A stretch of 64,000 bases of DNA. Origin: JL08 sp963765555 (GTDB taxonomy: Bacteria; Pseudomonadota; Alphaproteobacteria; Rhodobacterales; Rhodobacteraceae). A program made the translations under genes and the position numbers. Shown piece after piece: positions 1-9,201 of this stretch (the first letter of the stretch is position 1; the number at the start of each line of letters is the position of its first letter). The stretch is taken from assembly GCA_963765555.1 (NCBI GenBank), contig CAVXWX010000001.1, positions 186,001-250,000 on the forward strand, given 5' to 3'. The notes under the pieces were generated by a model. That model was not told where the DNA came from. It searched no databases and saw only the letters and a program-made list of their open reading frames with translations.

Positions 1-198
1 GATGCTACCGCCCAGTATTCTTGCGGTACTGGGCAGAATACGCAGGATCGTGCGGCACGACAGCGTTTTGCCCGAGCCGCTTTCTCCGACAAGGGCAAGC
101 GTTTGTCCGGGATGGACAGCGAAACTTACATCACTGATGACCGGCGGTGCCTTGCCGAACCCGATGCTCAGGTTGTCAACTTGCAACAGGGGCTTCAT
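1..198 (-). CDS. ABC transporter ATP-binding protein, oligopeptide/dipeptide type (partial)
   Basis: Only the first 66 codons are present; the gene runs off the left edge. It reads MKPLLQVDNLSIGFG and contains a Walker A motif GESGSGKT at about residues 37-44, followed by LSCRTILRILP. That Walker A context is typical of the Dpp/Opp family of peptide-importer ATPases, which energise uptake of peptides or related solutes at the inner membrane. The start is the ATG complementary to 196-198, which leaves about 250 bases of non-coding sequence before the divergent methyltransferase gene. The Q-loop, signature and Walker B lie outside the window, so the substrate class cannot be refined. Confidence 0.85.
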   Translation of the reverse strand, partial: MKPLLQVDNLSIGFGKAPPVISDVSFAVHPGQTLALVGESGSGKTLSCRTILRILPSTARILGGSI

Positions 199-451
199 TC
201 AATCCGGTTCCAACTGTCTATTGTCCAAAAGACCACACACTAAAAAAGCTTCAGGACAATGGACCCGCAGCGCAATCATACCTTCGCCCATTGGCGGCCT
301 GTTAGTCAAATCCGATCTGGCGGATCTTGCGTAAGGCAATCGGGCCAAAAAGGGCAGGAAGCCCTACACATTCCGAATTGGATCAGGCATCTAGCGTTCG
401 GATCGGGTGGCCCCCCGCCAGATCACGACGACGGAAGATAAGGAATAAGAC

Positions 452-946
452 ATGACCCGCCTTGACCTGTTCATAGATCGCATGGTGTCGCAACGCGCGT
501 GCCTGAACTTTGCTGTTGAACAGACCAAAAATCTGCCCGGCCCCGTTTTTGAACTGGGGTTAGGAAATGGACGCACCTATCACCATTTGAATGAAATCGT
601 GAAAGGCAGGGACATCTACGTTTTTGACCGCGCGGTTGAATCCCACCCCGAGTCGACGCCCGATCCCGCATTCATGATTCTGGGGGACGTGATCGAAACT
701 TTGCCAGCGGCCTTGCACCGGTTCGGGGCAACGGCCAGTCTGGTTCATGCGGATCTGGGCGGGCATATACCGGCCCGCAATGATGCGTTTGCGCGCACAT
801 TGTCGCCCCTGATCGAGCCTGTGTTGGCGGTTGGCGGCCTTATGGTTTCAAGTGACCGGATGTATTTCGAGAACATGGAAGAATTGCCTTTGCCACCGGA
901 GGCCGTGCCGGGGCGTTGTTTTGTCTATCGCAAATCAGACGGGTAA
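452..946 (+). CDS. Class I SAM-dependent methyltransferase-like protein
   Basis: A 164-residue protein starting at an ATG preceded by an AAGGA ribosome site about 9 bases upstream. Residues about 31-42 (FELGLGNGRTYH) look like motif I of Rossmann-fold methyltransferases, which binds the SAM cofactor. An acidic residue follows at the end of the next strand (VFDRAV), and a later block (GDVIETLP) resembles the adenine-binding region. It is short for the family and has no recognisable substrate domain, so the methyl acceptor is unknown. It stands between a divergent transporter gene and the downstream beta-oxidation operon, about 90 bases before the latter, and may be its own unit. Confidence 0.7.
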   Translation: MTRLDLFIDRMVSQRACLNFAVEQTKNLPGPVFELGLGNGRTYHHLNEIVKGRDIYVFDRAVESHPESTPDPAFMILGDVIETLPAALHRFGATASLVHADLGGHIPARNDAFARTLSPLIEPVLAVGGLMVSSDRMYFENMEELPLPPEAVPGRCFVYRKSDG

Positions 947-1037
947 CGACGCAGCGTAACGCCGCACACCCTTGATCCTATGCAAATAAAAGACCAGCCT
1001 TGCGCCAACGAAATTCCAGTTTTGCGGGGGCGACCTG

Positions 1038-3119
1038 ATGTCTGATGTGATTGCTTATGAACTGCACGGCGATATTGCCGTGTTGCGGGTGCAAAATCCG
1101 CCTGTGAACGCGTTGGGCCATGCGGTTCGGCTTGGGCTCGACAAGGCGATGACACGGGCCGAGGCGGAAGCGAAAGCGGTTGTTATTGTCGGCGATGGCC
1201 GTTCTTTCCCCGCAGGGGCCGATATCAGCGAGTTTGGAAAGCCGCCGCAAGACCCGTGGCTGCCCGAATTGTGCAACCGGATCGAAGCGTCGCCTCTGAT
1301 CGTCGTCGCATCCCTGCATGGCACGGCCTTGGGGGGCGGGTTGGAAGTGGCGCTATCGGCGCATTACCGCATTGCTGTTCCGTCTGCCAAGGTCGGCTTG
1401 CCCGAGGTGCATCTGGGAATTCTGCCCGGTGCAGGCGGCACCCAGCGCCTGCCGCGTTTGACAGGGGCCAAAGCGGCCTTGGGCATGATCACGACGGGCC
1501 GACATGTCGGTGCGGCCGAAGCTTTGGAACTGGGCATTCTGGATCGGGTCGAAGACGGTGACCCGCAAACCATCGGCGTGGATTATGCGCAATCTTTGCT
1601 GCGTCAAGGTGCGCCGCGCCGTCCGATTTGCGATATGCCGGGGCCGGCACCCGTTGATTTTGATGCCGTGTATTCGGATGTGCTGAGGAAAGGGCGGGGC
1701 CAGCTTTCGCCTGCGGTGGCTGTGCGTGCCGTTCAGGCCGCCAGTGAATTGCCCTTTTTTGAAGGGCTGAAGCGCGAACGTGACCTGTTTTCCGAACTGA
1801 TGGCAACCGATCAACGTCACGGGCTTATCCACGCGTTTTTTTCAGAGCGGGCAGTAAGCAAACTACCGGAATTGAAGGGTGTCACCCCGCGTGAGGTCAA
1901 GGCAATCGGCGTGATTGGCGGCGGGACTATGGGGGCTGGCATCGCAACCGCGGCCTTGCTTTCGGGGCTTGCGGTGACACTGCTTGAAATGTCGGATACG
2001 GCGGCTGACGCTGCGCGCGGGCGCATCGAAGGAAATCTGCGTGGTGCTTTGAAACGCGGCAAAATTAGTCAGGATCAATTCGACCATCTGACCCGAAATG
2101 CGCTGACCCTCGCAACGCAATACGATGCCTTGAAAGATGCCGATCTGGTGATCGAAGCCGTTTTCGAGGAGATGGCAGTCAAGAAAGATGTGTTTGGTAA
2201 ACTGGATGCCGTTTGCAAACAGGGCGCGGTATTGGCAACCAATACGTCCTATCTGGATGTGAACGAGATTGCAGCCAGCACATCGCGGCCGCAGGATGTG
2301 ATCGGGCTGCATTTCTTTTCACCGGCGCATGTGATGAAGCTGCTTGAAGTGGTGGTCGCGGACAAGACCGCACCTGATGTCGTTGCGACCGGCTTTGCGT
2401 TGGGCAAGGTGATGGGCAAGATCGCGGTACGCGCCGGAGTATGTGACGGGTTTATCGGCAATCGCATCCTAAGCGCCTATCGCGCCTGTGCCGATCATAT
2501 GATTCTGGACGGGGCCAGCCCCTATCAGATCGACAAGGCACTGACGGATTTCGGGTTTGCCATGGGGCCGTTCGAAGTGGCCGATCTGGCAGGTCTGGAT
2601 ATCGGTTGGGCCAGTCGCAAGCGGTTGGCCCCCACCCGCGATCCGCGCGAACGCGTACCGGACTACCCCGATCGCTTGTGCGAGGCGGGCCATTTCGGGC
2701 AGAAAACCGGCAAAGGCTATTACATTTATGAGGCGGGCAAACGCGGGGGCGAGCCGAACCCCGAAGTGATGGCATTGATCGAGGCAGAGCGCGCGGCCAA
2801 AGGGATCACGCCCCGCGAATTTACCGATGAAGAGATCGTGCGCCGCTACATGGCTGCGATGGTCAATGAGGCGGCCAAGGTCGTGGGCGAAGGCATCGCG
2901 CGCCGTCCGCTGGATGTGGATATGACATTGCTGTTTGGCTACGGGTTTCCGCGCTATCGGGGCGGGCCGCTGAAATGGGCCGACCTGACCGGATTGCCGG
3001 AGCTGTTGAAAGACATTGAAGCGTTTGCACGGGAAGATGCGTATTTCTGGCAGCCCGCGCCGCTTTTGCAGGAGCTGGTCCGCGACGGGCGCAGCTTTGA
3101 TGATCTGAACAAAGGATAA
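1038..3119 (+). CDS. Bifunctional enoyl-CoA hydratase / 3-hydroxyacyl-CoA dehydrogenase (FadB/FadJ/PimF type)
   Basis: This 693-residue enzyme carries out two consecutive beta-oxidation steps, hydration of trans-2-enoyl-CoA and NAD-dependent oxidation of the 3-hydroxyacyl-CoA. Residues 1-190 form a crotonase domain with the oxyanion-hole region GTALGGGLE (catalytic Glu 103) and PEVHLGILPGAGG (Glu 123). The Rossmann domain begins near residue 288 with GVIGGGTMGAG, and HFFSP at 425-429 is the classic hydroxyacyl-CoA dehydrogenase motif. Two C-terminal 3HCDH domains complete it. The length is close to FadJ and PimF. Its stop lies 5 bases before the thiolase gene and two acyl-CoA dehydrogenases follow. 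The order hydratase/dehydrogenase, thiolase, large and small dehydrogenase matches the Rhodopseudomonas pim operon minus its ligase, so dicarboxylyl-CoA substrates are plausible but not shown. Confidence 0.93.
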   Translation: MSDVIAYELHGDIAVLRVQNPPVNALGHAVRLGLDKAMTRAEAEAKAVVIVGDGRSFPAGADISEFGKPPQDPWLPELCNRIEASPLIVVASLHGTALGGGLEVALSAHYRIAVPSAKVGLPEVHLGILPGAGGTQRLPRLTGAKAALGMITTGRHVGAAEALELGILDRVEDGDPQTIGVDYAQSLLRQGAPRRPICDMPGPAPVDFDAVYSDVLRKGRGQLSPAVAVRAVQAASELPFFEGLKRERDLFSELMATDQRHGLIHAFFSERAVSKLPELKGVTPREVKAIGVIGGGTMGAGIATAALLSGLAVTLLEMSDTAADAARGRIEGNLRGALKRGKISQDQFDHLTRNALTLATQYDALKDADLVIEAVFEEMAVKKDVFGKLDAVCKQGAVLATNTSYLDVNEIAASTSRPQDVIGLHFFSPAHVMKLLEVVVADKTAPDVVATGFALGKVMGKIAVRAGVCDGFIGNRILSAYRACADHMILDGASPYQIDKALTDFGFAMGPFEVADLAGLDIGWASRKRLAPTRDPRERVPDYPDRLCEAGHFGQKTGKGYYIYEAGKRGGEPNPEVMALIEAERAAKGITPREFTDEEIVRRYMAAMVNEAAKVVGEGIARRPLDVDMTLLFGYGFPRYRGGPLKWADLTGLPELLKDIEAFAREDAYFWQPAPLLQELVRDGRSFDDLNKG

Positions 3120-3124
3120 CCCTG

Positions 3125-4295
3125 ATGAAACAAGCTGTTATCGTTTCGGCCGCCCGTACGGGTCTGGCAAAGTCGTTCCGCGGCTCGTTTAATATAACCC
3201 ACGGGGCCACCATGGGCGGGCATGCCGTTTCCGCCGCCGTTGAACGCGCCGGAATTGACCCGGCCACGATCGAGGATTGTATGATCGGGTGCGGCTTTCC
3301 CGAAGGCGCGACAGGCCAGAACATTGCGCGCCAGATTGCGATACGCGCCGGTATGCCGGTGACGGTATCGGGCATGACGGTGAACCGCTATTGTTCCAGC
3401 GGTTTGCAAACCATCGCACTTGCCGCCCAGGCCATCAGAAAGCGGGTCTGGCCCGATGGTCGCGGGCGGGGTGGAAAGCATTTCGATGGTGCAGCCCAAT
3501 ACGACCCCCACGCCGGAGACGTGGATACTGGAACACAAACCGGCGATTTACATGGCGATGATCGAAACAGCCGATATCGTGGCCAAACGGTACGGGATCA
3601 CGCGAGAGGCGCAGGATGAATACGGTTTGCGCAGCCAGCAGAGGATAGCGGCGGCACAAGACGCAGGGCTGTTCGAGGACGAGATTGTCCCGATGCAGAC
3701 TGTGATGGCGGTAAAGGACAAGGAAAGCGGAGAGGTGTCACACCACGAGGTGACGGTGGACCGCGACGAATGCAATCGCGCCGGTCACGGTTCTGGAAGG
3801 GCTGCAAGCGCTGCAGCCTGTGCGCGAAGGCGGCTTTGTCACTGCGGGCAATGCCAGCCAGTTAAGCGACGGGGCCGCTGCGGTTGTCATGATGGAGGCA
3901 CAAGAGGCCGAACGCCAAGGGCTGACCCCGATGGGTGCGTTCAAGGGCTTTGCCGTGGCTGGATGTGAACCAGACGAGATGGGCATCGGGCCGGTGTTTG
4001 CCGTGCCCCGTTTGCTAGAGCGGCACGGGCTGAGCGTTGAAGATATCGACCTGTGGGAACTGAACGAGGCGTTCGCGTCTCAGGCGCTGTATTGCCGCGA
4101 CACGCTGGGAATTGACGACAGAAGTGCAACGTCAATGGCGGATCGATCGCAATCGGGCACCCGTTTGGAATGACAGGCGCGCGCATGGTGGGGCATCTGC
4201 TGCGCGAAGGCCACCGACGCGGGGCACGTCTGGGCGTGGTCACCATGTGCATCGGCGGCGGCATGGGTGCTGCGGGCCTGTTTGAAATCTACTAG
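3125..4295 (+). pseudogene. Acetyl-CoA acyltransferase (thiolase), frame broken three times
   Basis: Reading across three frames gives a near-complete 389-residue thiolase, the enzyme that cleaves 3-ketoacyl-CoA to acetyl-CoA and a shortened acyl-CoA. The nucleophilic Cys 90 sits in NRYCSSG, the substrate-binding part runs through MVAGGVES, and the C-terminal catalytic His (GHPFGMTG) and Cys (CIGGGMG) are both present. Breaks lie at about 3439-3441 (an extra A in AGAAAGC), about 3774 (probably an extra A in TGCAATC) and about 4119-4122 (one base missing before AGAAGTGC). No domain is lost and every catalytic residue survives, which suits sequencing indels better than decay. It starts 5 bases after the hydratase/dehydrogenase stop and ends 11 bases before the next gene. 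Confidence 0.88.
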
Positions 4296-4306
4296 GGGCT
4301 TTTGTC

Positions 4307-5507
4307 ATGGATCTGAGTTATTCCGCCGAGGAACAAGCCTTTCGTGACGACGTGCGCGCGTTTCTGGAGGCGGAGTTGCCGCCAGGACCTATCCGACAAG
4401 GTGCGCGCCGGTTCCACGTTGGGCAAACAGGACCATGAGCGTTGGCATGCTATCCTGCAGGCGCGCGGATGGCTTGCCATAAACTGGCCAAAGGCGTTTG
4501 GCGGCGCGGAATGGAACGCCGTGCAGCGCCATATATTTGAGGAAGAATGCGCCCGTGCCTATGCGCCGCGGGTTGTGCCGTTCGGTCTGACGATGCTGGG
4601 GCCGGTGTTGCAGAAATTCGGATCAAAGACGCAGCAGGATCATTGGCTGCCGCGTATCCTGAATGGCGCGGACTGGTGGTGTCAGGGGTATTCCGAACCC
4701 GGCGCCGGATCGGATCTTGCGTCGTTGAAAACCCGCGCTGTGCGCGACGGTGACCATTATGTCGTCAATGGTCAGAAGACCTGGACGACTTTGGGCCAGT
4801 ACGCCAACATGATATTCTGCCTTGTGCGCACCGATCCGGACGTCAAGCAACAGGAAGGAATTTCGTTTCTGTTGATCGACATGGAAACGCCGGGGATCGA
4901 GGTGCGCCCGATCATCCTGTTGGATGGCAGCGCCGAGGTGAACGAAGTTTGGTTCACCGACGTGCGCGTGCCTGTCGAAAACCTTGTGGGTGAGGAAAAC
5001 AAGGGCTGGACCTACGCCAAGTATCTTCTGACACACGAACGCACGAACATCGCTGGCACAGGGTTTTCCGTGGCGGGTCTTGAAGCCTTGAAGCGCATCG
5101 CGCGCGCGGAATTTTCAGGCGGTAGGCCGTTGATTGAAAACCCCCATTTTGCAGCGCGGATCGCACGGATTGAAATTGATTTGATGGCGATGGAAATTAC
5201 CAATCTTCGCATGATCAGCAAGGCGGCGTCGGGGCAGGCGCCGGGTGTTGAAAGCTCGATGCTGAAGGTCAAGGGCACGATCATCCGTCAGGAAATAAAT
5301 GATCTGACACGTCGTGCGGTCGGGCCTTATGCGATGCCGTTTGTGTCCGAGGCGATCGAAGGTGACAACGCGCTGATCGGGCCGGATTATGCGCGGCCGG
5401 TTGCAAGGCAGTATTTCAATAACCGCAAGATTTCGATTTACGGTGGATCGAATGAAATCCAACGCGAGATTATTGCCAAAACCGCGATGCGGGGTCAGGC
5501 ACGATGA
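4307..5507 (+). pseudogene. Acyl-CoA dehydrogenase, large subunit type (PimC-like), one frameshift near 4382
   Basis: The start ATG gives MDLSYSAEEQAFRDDVRAF, the usual acyl-CoA dehydrogenase N-terminus, but the frame shifts by one base near 4382 (CCGCC appears to carry an extra C). After correction the protein is about 399 residues and continues to the stop at 5505-5507. FAD-binding signatures include YSEPGAGSDLAS and TWTTLGQ, and the C-terminal IYGGSNEIQREI matches the family. The enzyme would oxidise acyl-CoA to enoyl-CoA, passing electrons to electron-transfer flavoprotein. Its stop overlaps the start of a second, shorter acyl-CoA dehydrogenase by 4 bases (ATGA), as in heteromeric pairs such as PimC/PimD. 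The downstream 387 residues read without a break. Confidence 0.9.
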
Positions 5508-6638
5508 ATTTCGAACTGACCCAAGAACGCCGGATGCTGCAGGACAGCCTGCGCAGGTTTCTGACGGATAAATACACAACGACAGTGCGCAACCAGATTT
5601 TAGAAAGCAAAGCGGGCCTGTCAGCCGCGATCTGGTCCGAATTGGCAGATCTGGGCGTGATCAGCGCGTTGTTCAGCGAAGACAAGGGCGGCTTTGGCGG
5701 GGCCGGATTTGATATAACAACCGTGTTCGAAGAACTGGGCCGCGCCGGTGTCGTCGAACCGTTTCTGGATACCGCAATTCTGGGCGCGGGTCTGATCGCC
5801 GATCTGGGCACCGACAAACAGTCCGAAATTCTTGAGGATGTGATGGCCGGATCAATGCATCTGGCTTTTGCGCATGGCGAACCAACCAGCCGATACGATC
5901 TGAACCGTGTTGCGACAACCGCGCAAAATCGCGGGGATCATTTTGTTCTGAACGGCCGCAAGGCGGTTGTGGTCAATGCAGAGGCCGCCGGTTTTCTGGT
6001 CGTGTCTGCACGGACATCCGGTGACGTTGATGATCCGCGCGGCATTTCGCTTTTTGTTGTTCCGGCAGATGCAGACGGGCTTGACCTCACAGGGTATCCG
6101 CTTATCAGCGGGGGCCGCGCGGCAGAAGCCATTCTGGACGGTGTTGTGGTGGCGCAGGATGCATTGCTGGGCACAGAAGGCAACGGCGTTTGACGCAATT
6201 GAAAAACGTGTGGCAGTGGCAAACGTCGCCCTGGTTGCCGAAGCGTTGGGGGCGATGGAAACGGCGGCCCGCCTGACGCTGGACTATCTGGGCACCCGAA
6301 CGCAATTCGGCCGCCCCATTGGTTCCTTTCAGGTGCTGGCACACCGCATGGCGGATGTCTTTATTGAACTGGAACAGGCACGGTCGGCTGTCATTCTTGC
6401 GGCGGGGCATCTGGAAACGGATCGCGTTGCGCGCGAACGCCATGTCAGCGCCGCCAAACATCTGATTGGTCGTGTGGGCAAACTTGTGGCCGAAGAGGCG
6501 ATACAGATGCACGGCGGCATCGCGATGACACAGGAGTATGAACTGGCGCATATCGCCAAGCGTATCGTCATGATTGATCACAGGCTTGGCGACACAGATC
6601 ACCATCTGGAACGTTTTATCGCTCTTGGGGCGGCGTGA
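5504..6638 (+). pseudogene. Acyl-CoA dehydrogenase, small subunit type (PimD-like), one frameshift near 6186-6190
   Basis: The first 226 or so residues (MNFELTQERRMLQDSLRRFL onward) carry the N-terminal and middle domains. The rest (DAIEKRVAVANVALVAEALGAMETA and the QMHGGIAMTQEYELAH region) continues in the next frame, so a single extra base lies in AACGGCGTTTGAC. The corrected length is about 377 residues. The signature QMHGGIAMT is the conserved C-terminal motif of the family. It is probably the partner of the preceding dehydrogenase in a heteromeric enzyme, which is inferred from the 4-base overlap and from the PimCD parallel. The FAD-dependent reaction makes the 2-enoyl-CoA used by the upstream bifunctional enzyme. 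Confidence 0.9.
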
Positions 6639-6735
6639 CGGCGGAAAAGACCTTGTGCATCCAGCGGTGGTTTGGCGATGGCCCCTTTCACAAGGTGCGT
6701 TCGCCTTCCCCGAAAAGGCCGATTGCCGGTCCGGA

Positions 6736-7500
6736 TCAGTTGGCCGGCCGGTCAGGCACCGCAGCAACGGCAGCATACGCAACCTTAAACCCGTTCAGGA
6801 TCGTAGCTTCCCAATCGGCCACAGCAGCATCAACGCCCTGCAGTTGCAGTGCCTTGGCATAAAGTTCAGTCAGGTTTCCGATCAGAACAATCTGCTGGCC
6901 CAGCCAATAGGGTTTTGCCGCAGCCAGTTCCGCGCCGATCAGATGGCCGGTGATTCTGTCCGGCGCGTTCACGGTTTTGGCACTGCTCAAATGGCGGGCC
7001 AAGCGATCCGGATGGGACAATGTATCTGATACGGCGTCGCAATAGTCGTCTGTCGGGCGGTTTGCCCCTGCAAGGGCGGCGATCAGTTCGGGTGTCAAAA
7101 ACGTTTGAAAGCTGACAACCTCGCCCGCCGATATCTGTGCCCACAGTGTTGTTTGGCCTTGGACGCAAATCACACCTTCAAAATCGGGGGTCGTCGACAA
7201 ATATCCGGTGATTGCTGTTTCCAATCCGCTGGAGAGTGCGGGCGGGTTTTGTTGCGCCAGCGCGTGAACTGTGGCGATATTTGACGCGGCCGGGGTTGCG
7301 CCGACTGTGTCAAACGGGGCGCAGGGCACTGTGCGGGCCGGTCCGGGCAAACCACAGGCGATGATCGGACCACCGGATTTTGCAGCATAATCGGTAAACG
7401 CGGACATGTGCATGTTTTTGCAAGACAGGATCCGTTCTGCCTGCAGTTCCCAAACCGTAACGCTTTCGCCATCGACATAGGCTGCGGCCCAGTTATCCAT
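6736..7500 (-). CDS. 2-dehydro-3-deoxygalactonokinase-like protein (DgoK family, diverged)
   Basis: The 254-residue protein aligns by eye with DgoK sugar-acid kinases over IIACGLPGP, the EGVICVQGQTTLW region, VVSFQTFLTPEL and the C-terminal ITGHLIGAEL / VLIGN segments. DgoK phosphorylates 2-dehydro-3-deoxygalactonate in galactonate breakdown. Two hallmark motifs are altered here. The N-terminal phosphate loop normally reads D-W-G-T-[ST] but this stretch is WAAAYVDGESVTVW, and the usual GTHSKW is GQTTLW. The protein is also about 40 residues shorter than typical DgoK. Kinase activity is therefore doubtful. It lies 20 bases downstream of rpe on the same strand and converges on the acyl-CoA dehydrogenase gene. 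No dgoA or dgoD neighbour is present. Confidence 0.65.
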   Translation of the reverse strand: MDNWAAAYVDGESVTVWELQAERILSCKNMHMSAFTDYAAKSGGPIIACGLPGPARTVPCAPFDTVGATPAASNIATVHALAQQNPPALSSGLETAITGYLSTTPDFEGVICVQGQTTLWAQISAGEVVSFQTFLTPELIAALAGANRPTDDYCDAVSDTLSHPDRLARHLSSAKTVNAPDRITGHLIGAELAAAKPYWLGQQIVLIGNLTELYAKALQLQGVDAAVADWEATILNGFKVAYAAVAAVPDRPAN

Positions 7501-7520
7501 ACGTCTGAACCGGTTTGTGA

Positions 7521-8213
7521 TCAGGCATAGACACCCACTGCCGCTTCTCGGATCGCGCGGATGTTCTGCCCATATACTTCGGGGTTATGCACCGATCCGC
7601 CCTTGAATACGGCGGATCCGGCAACGAGAACATCCGCCCCCGCTTGCGTCACCAGCGGTGCTGTCGTCGGATCGACGCCGCCGTCGATTTCGATATGAAT
7701 GGGCCGGTCGCCGATCATCGATTTCAACTGGCGCACTTTGTCGATTTGGGAACGAATGAATTTTTGCCCGCCAAAGCCCGGGTTTACCGTCATCACGCAG
7801 ACCAGATCCACCATATCTAGAAGATATTCGATCGCGCTGGCCGGTGTGCCCGGGTTCAACGCAATCCCGGCCTTGGCGCCATTGGCGCGGATGGCCTGCA
7901 TCGTGCGGTGCACATGCGGGCCAGCCTCGACATGGGCGGTGATCACATCGGCACCTGCCTTGGCGAAGGCCTCGATATAGGGATCGACGGGTGCGATCAT
8001 CAAATGCACGTCCATCACGCCCTTGATGTGGGGGCGGATTGCCGCGCAGGTGGACGGGCCGAAGGTGATGTTCGGCACGAAATGGCCATCCATCACGTCA
8101 ACATGCACCCAGTCGCAGCCCTGCGCTTCAATCGCTTCACATTCGGCACCAAAATTGGCGAAATCGGCTGACAGGATCGACGGAGCGATTTTTACAGAAC
8201 GATCAAAGGACAT
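7521..8213 (-). CDS. rpe: Ribulose-phosphate 3-epimerase
   Basis: The 230-residue TIM-barrel enzyme interconverts ribulose-5-phosphate and xylulose-5-phosphate in the pentose phosphate pathway and Calvin cycle. Diagnostic motifs are IAPSILSADF at the N-terminus, DWVHVDVMDGHFVPN with the metal-binding His and catalytic Asp, VMTVNPGFGGQKF in the middle, and EIDGGVDPTTAP plus VAGSAVFKG for phosphate binding near the C-terminus. I chose the ATG complementary to 8211-8213 because it starts MSFDRSVKIAPSIL and gives the usual family length; an upstream in-frame ATG would add 20 unconserved residues. It is followed after 20 bases by the DgoK-like gene. Confidence 0.96.
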   Translation of the reverse strand: MSFDRSVKIAPSILSADFANFGAECEAIEAQGCDWVHVDVMDGHFVPNITFGPSTCAAIRPHIKGVMDVHLMIAPVDPYIEAFAKAGADVITAHVEAGPHVHRTMQAIRANGAKAGIALNPGTPASAIEYLLDMVDLVCVMTVNPGFGGQKFIRSQIDKVRQLKSMIGDRPIHIEIDGGVDPTTAPLVTQAGADVLVAGSAVFKGGSVHNPEVYGQNIRAIREAAVGVYA

Positions 8214-8303
8214 GGGGCAGGACACCTTTTTCGGGAACGGAGTTGCGTGTGATATAGCGTGTGCTTTGGTCAAAGGTCCAGCGGTGCAACGCCACGTTTG
8301 CGA

Positions 8304-8990
8304 TCAACCGGTCAGGCGCGCGCAAGAAATCTGGTGAAAGTATCCACTCTCGCTCTCACCGGCCAAAATAATGCGATCAATGCTCAGCGTTTGTTCCAGG
8401 ACCGGCTGCAATACGGTTTGCAACACGGCACTGGTTTCAGAAAGCGTTGATTTTTCAAGTTTTCCCGTCAGGGTCATGTGAAACTTAAAGTCTTCCATAA
8501 CATGGGGATAACCCCACTGCGCCAGGTTTGCCTTTTTCCGGTCGGACAGGCCGGATGTATCGCGCCGGGCGAGGTCTTGTGCCGCCAAAGGCGCGCGAAA
8601 ACTGTCCAGATCACGCACACATTTTGCCGCCAATCTGGCAACCGGGTTTGTGCCGTTTTCGGGCACAAGCGCAAGAAACCGGCCTAGAGCGACTAGTTTC
8701 AACCTGTTCAGCGTTACAGGTGCAAGTGTTGTGGCCAGAGTTGCGAGCGCCGTTTGCAATTCGGGCTCGGTCCGGTGGTTGGCTAACCGGAACGGTGGTT
8801 TCAACGTCGCATGCAGCCCGTAGCGGCGCGGCGTCTTTGTCAGGGTGCGGATCGGTTCGGACAGCCCCGAGATGTCGGGTTCGGGTACGGGTTTGCCTGT
8901 TCGGATGTCCCAACCCAGCCAGCTTGCTCCGAAATCGGCCAAGGCGCCATCGGGTGGTGTGTAATAGATGGCATATCGCTGAAAGTGCAT
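8304..8990 (-). CDS. DUF1045 family 2H phosphoesterase (phosphonate-metabolism-like)
   Basis: The 228-residue protein starts MHFQRYAIYYTPPDGALADFG, typical of DUF1045. It has the two HxT motifs of the 2H phosphoesterase superfamily, LHATLKPPF near residue 60 and FHMTLTG near residue 177, which form the active site for cyclic phosphates or 2'-5' linkages. Members usually sit inside C-P lyase (phn) operons, where a role with cyclic ribose phosphates is suspected. No phn gene is visible here. It lies about 90 bases upstream of rpe on the same strand. A longer in-frame start exists 114 bases upstream but the added residues do not look conserved. The biochemical role is unproven. Confidence 0.85.
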   Translation of the reverse strand: MHFQRYAIYYTPPDGALADFGASWLGWDIRTGKPVPEPDISGLSEPIRTLTKTPRRYGLHATLKPPFRLANHRTEPELQTALATLATTLAPVTLNRLKLVALGRFLALVPENGTNPVARLAAKCVRDLDSFRAPLAAQDLARRDTSGLSDRKKANLAQWGYPHVMEDFKFHMTLTGKLEKSTLSETSAVLQTVLQPVLEQTLSIDRIILAGESESGYFHQISCARLTG

Positions 8991-9201
8991 GAATTCCCCG
9001 CTGGCCAAAGACTGGTCTGGAAACCCTTGTTTTGTCCAGAATGCTTTTTTCAAATCATTGAAAAACGGGGGTCTTGGGCTGTTCACCCAGCGTTTGTTAA
9101 CCAAACTGAAAACAAAGCCGTGTTGATGTGTCGGTGTTGATTTGGCTGCGCGCCCTGACCGGTGCTGACTTGTGCAAGAACGGAAGCTTCAGGACCTTAA
9201 A

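Noticed and set aside
6650..6696. Inverted repeat ACCTTGTG / CACAAGGT in the gap between convergent genes
   Set aside because: The 31-base loop and lack of a T-run make it a poor terminator; likely chance.
7521..8273. Longer rpe start 20 codons upstream
   Set aside because: The extra residues are not family-like; the ATG at 8213 gives the normal length and N-terminus.
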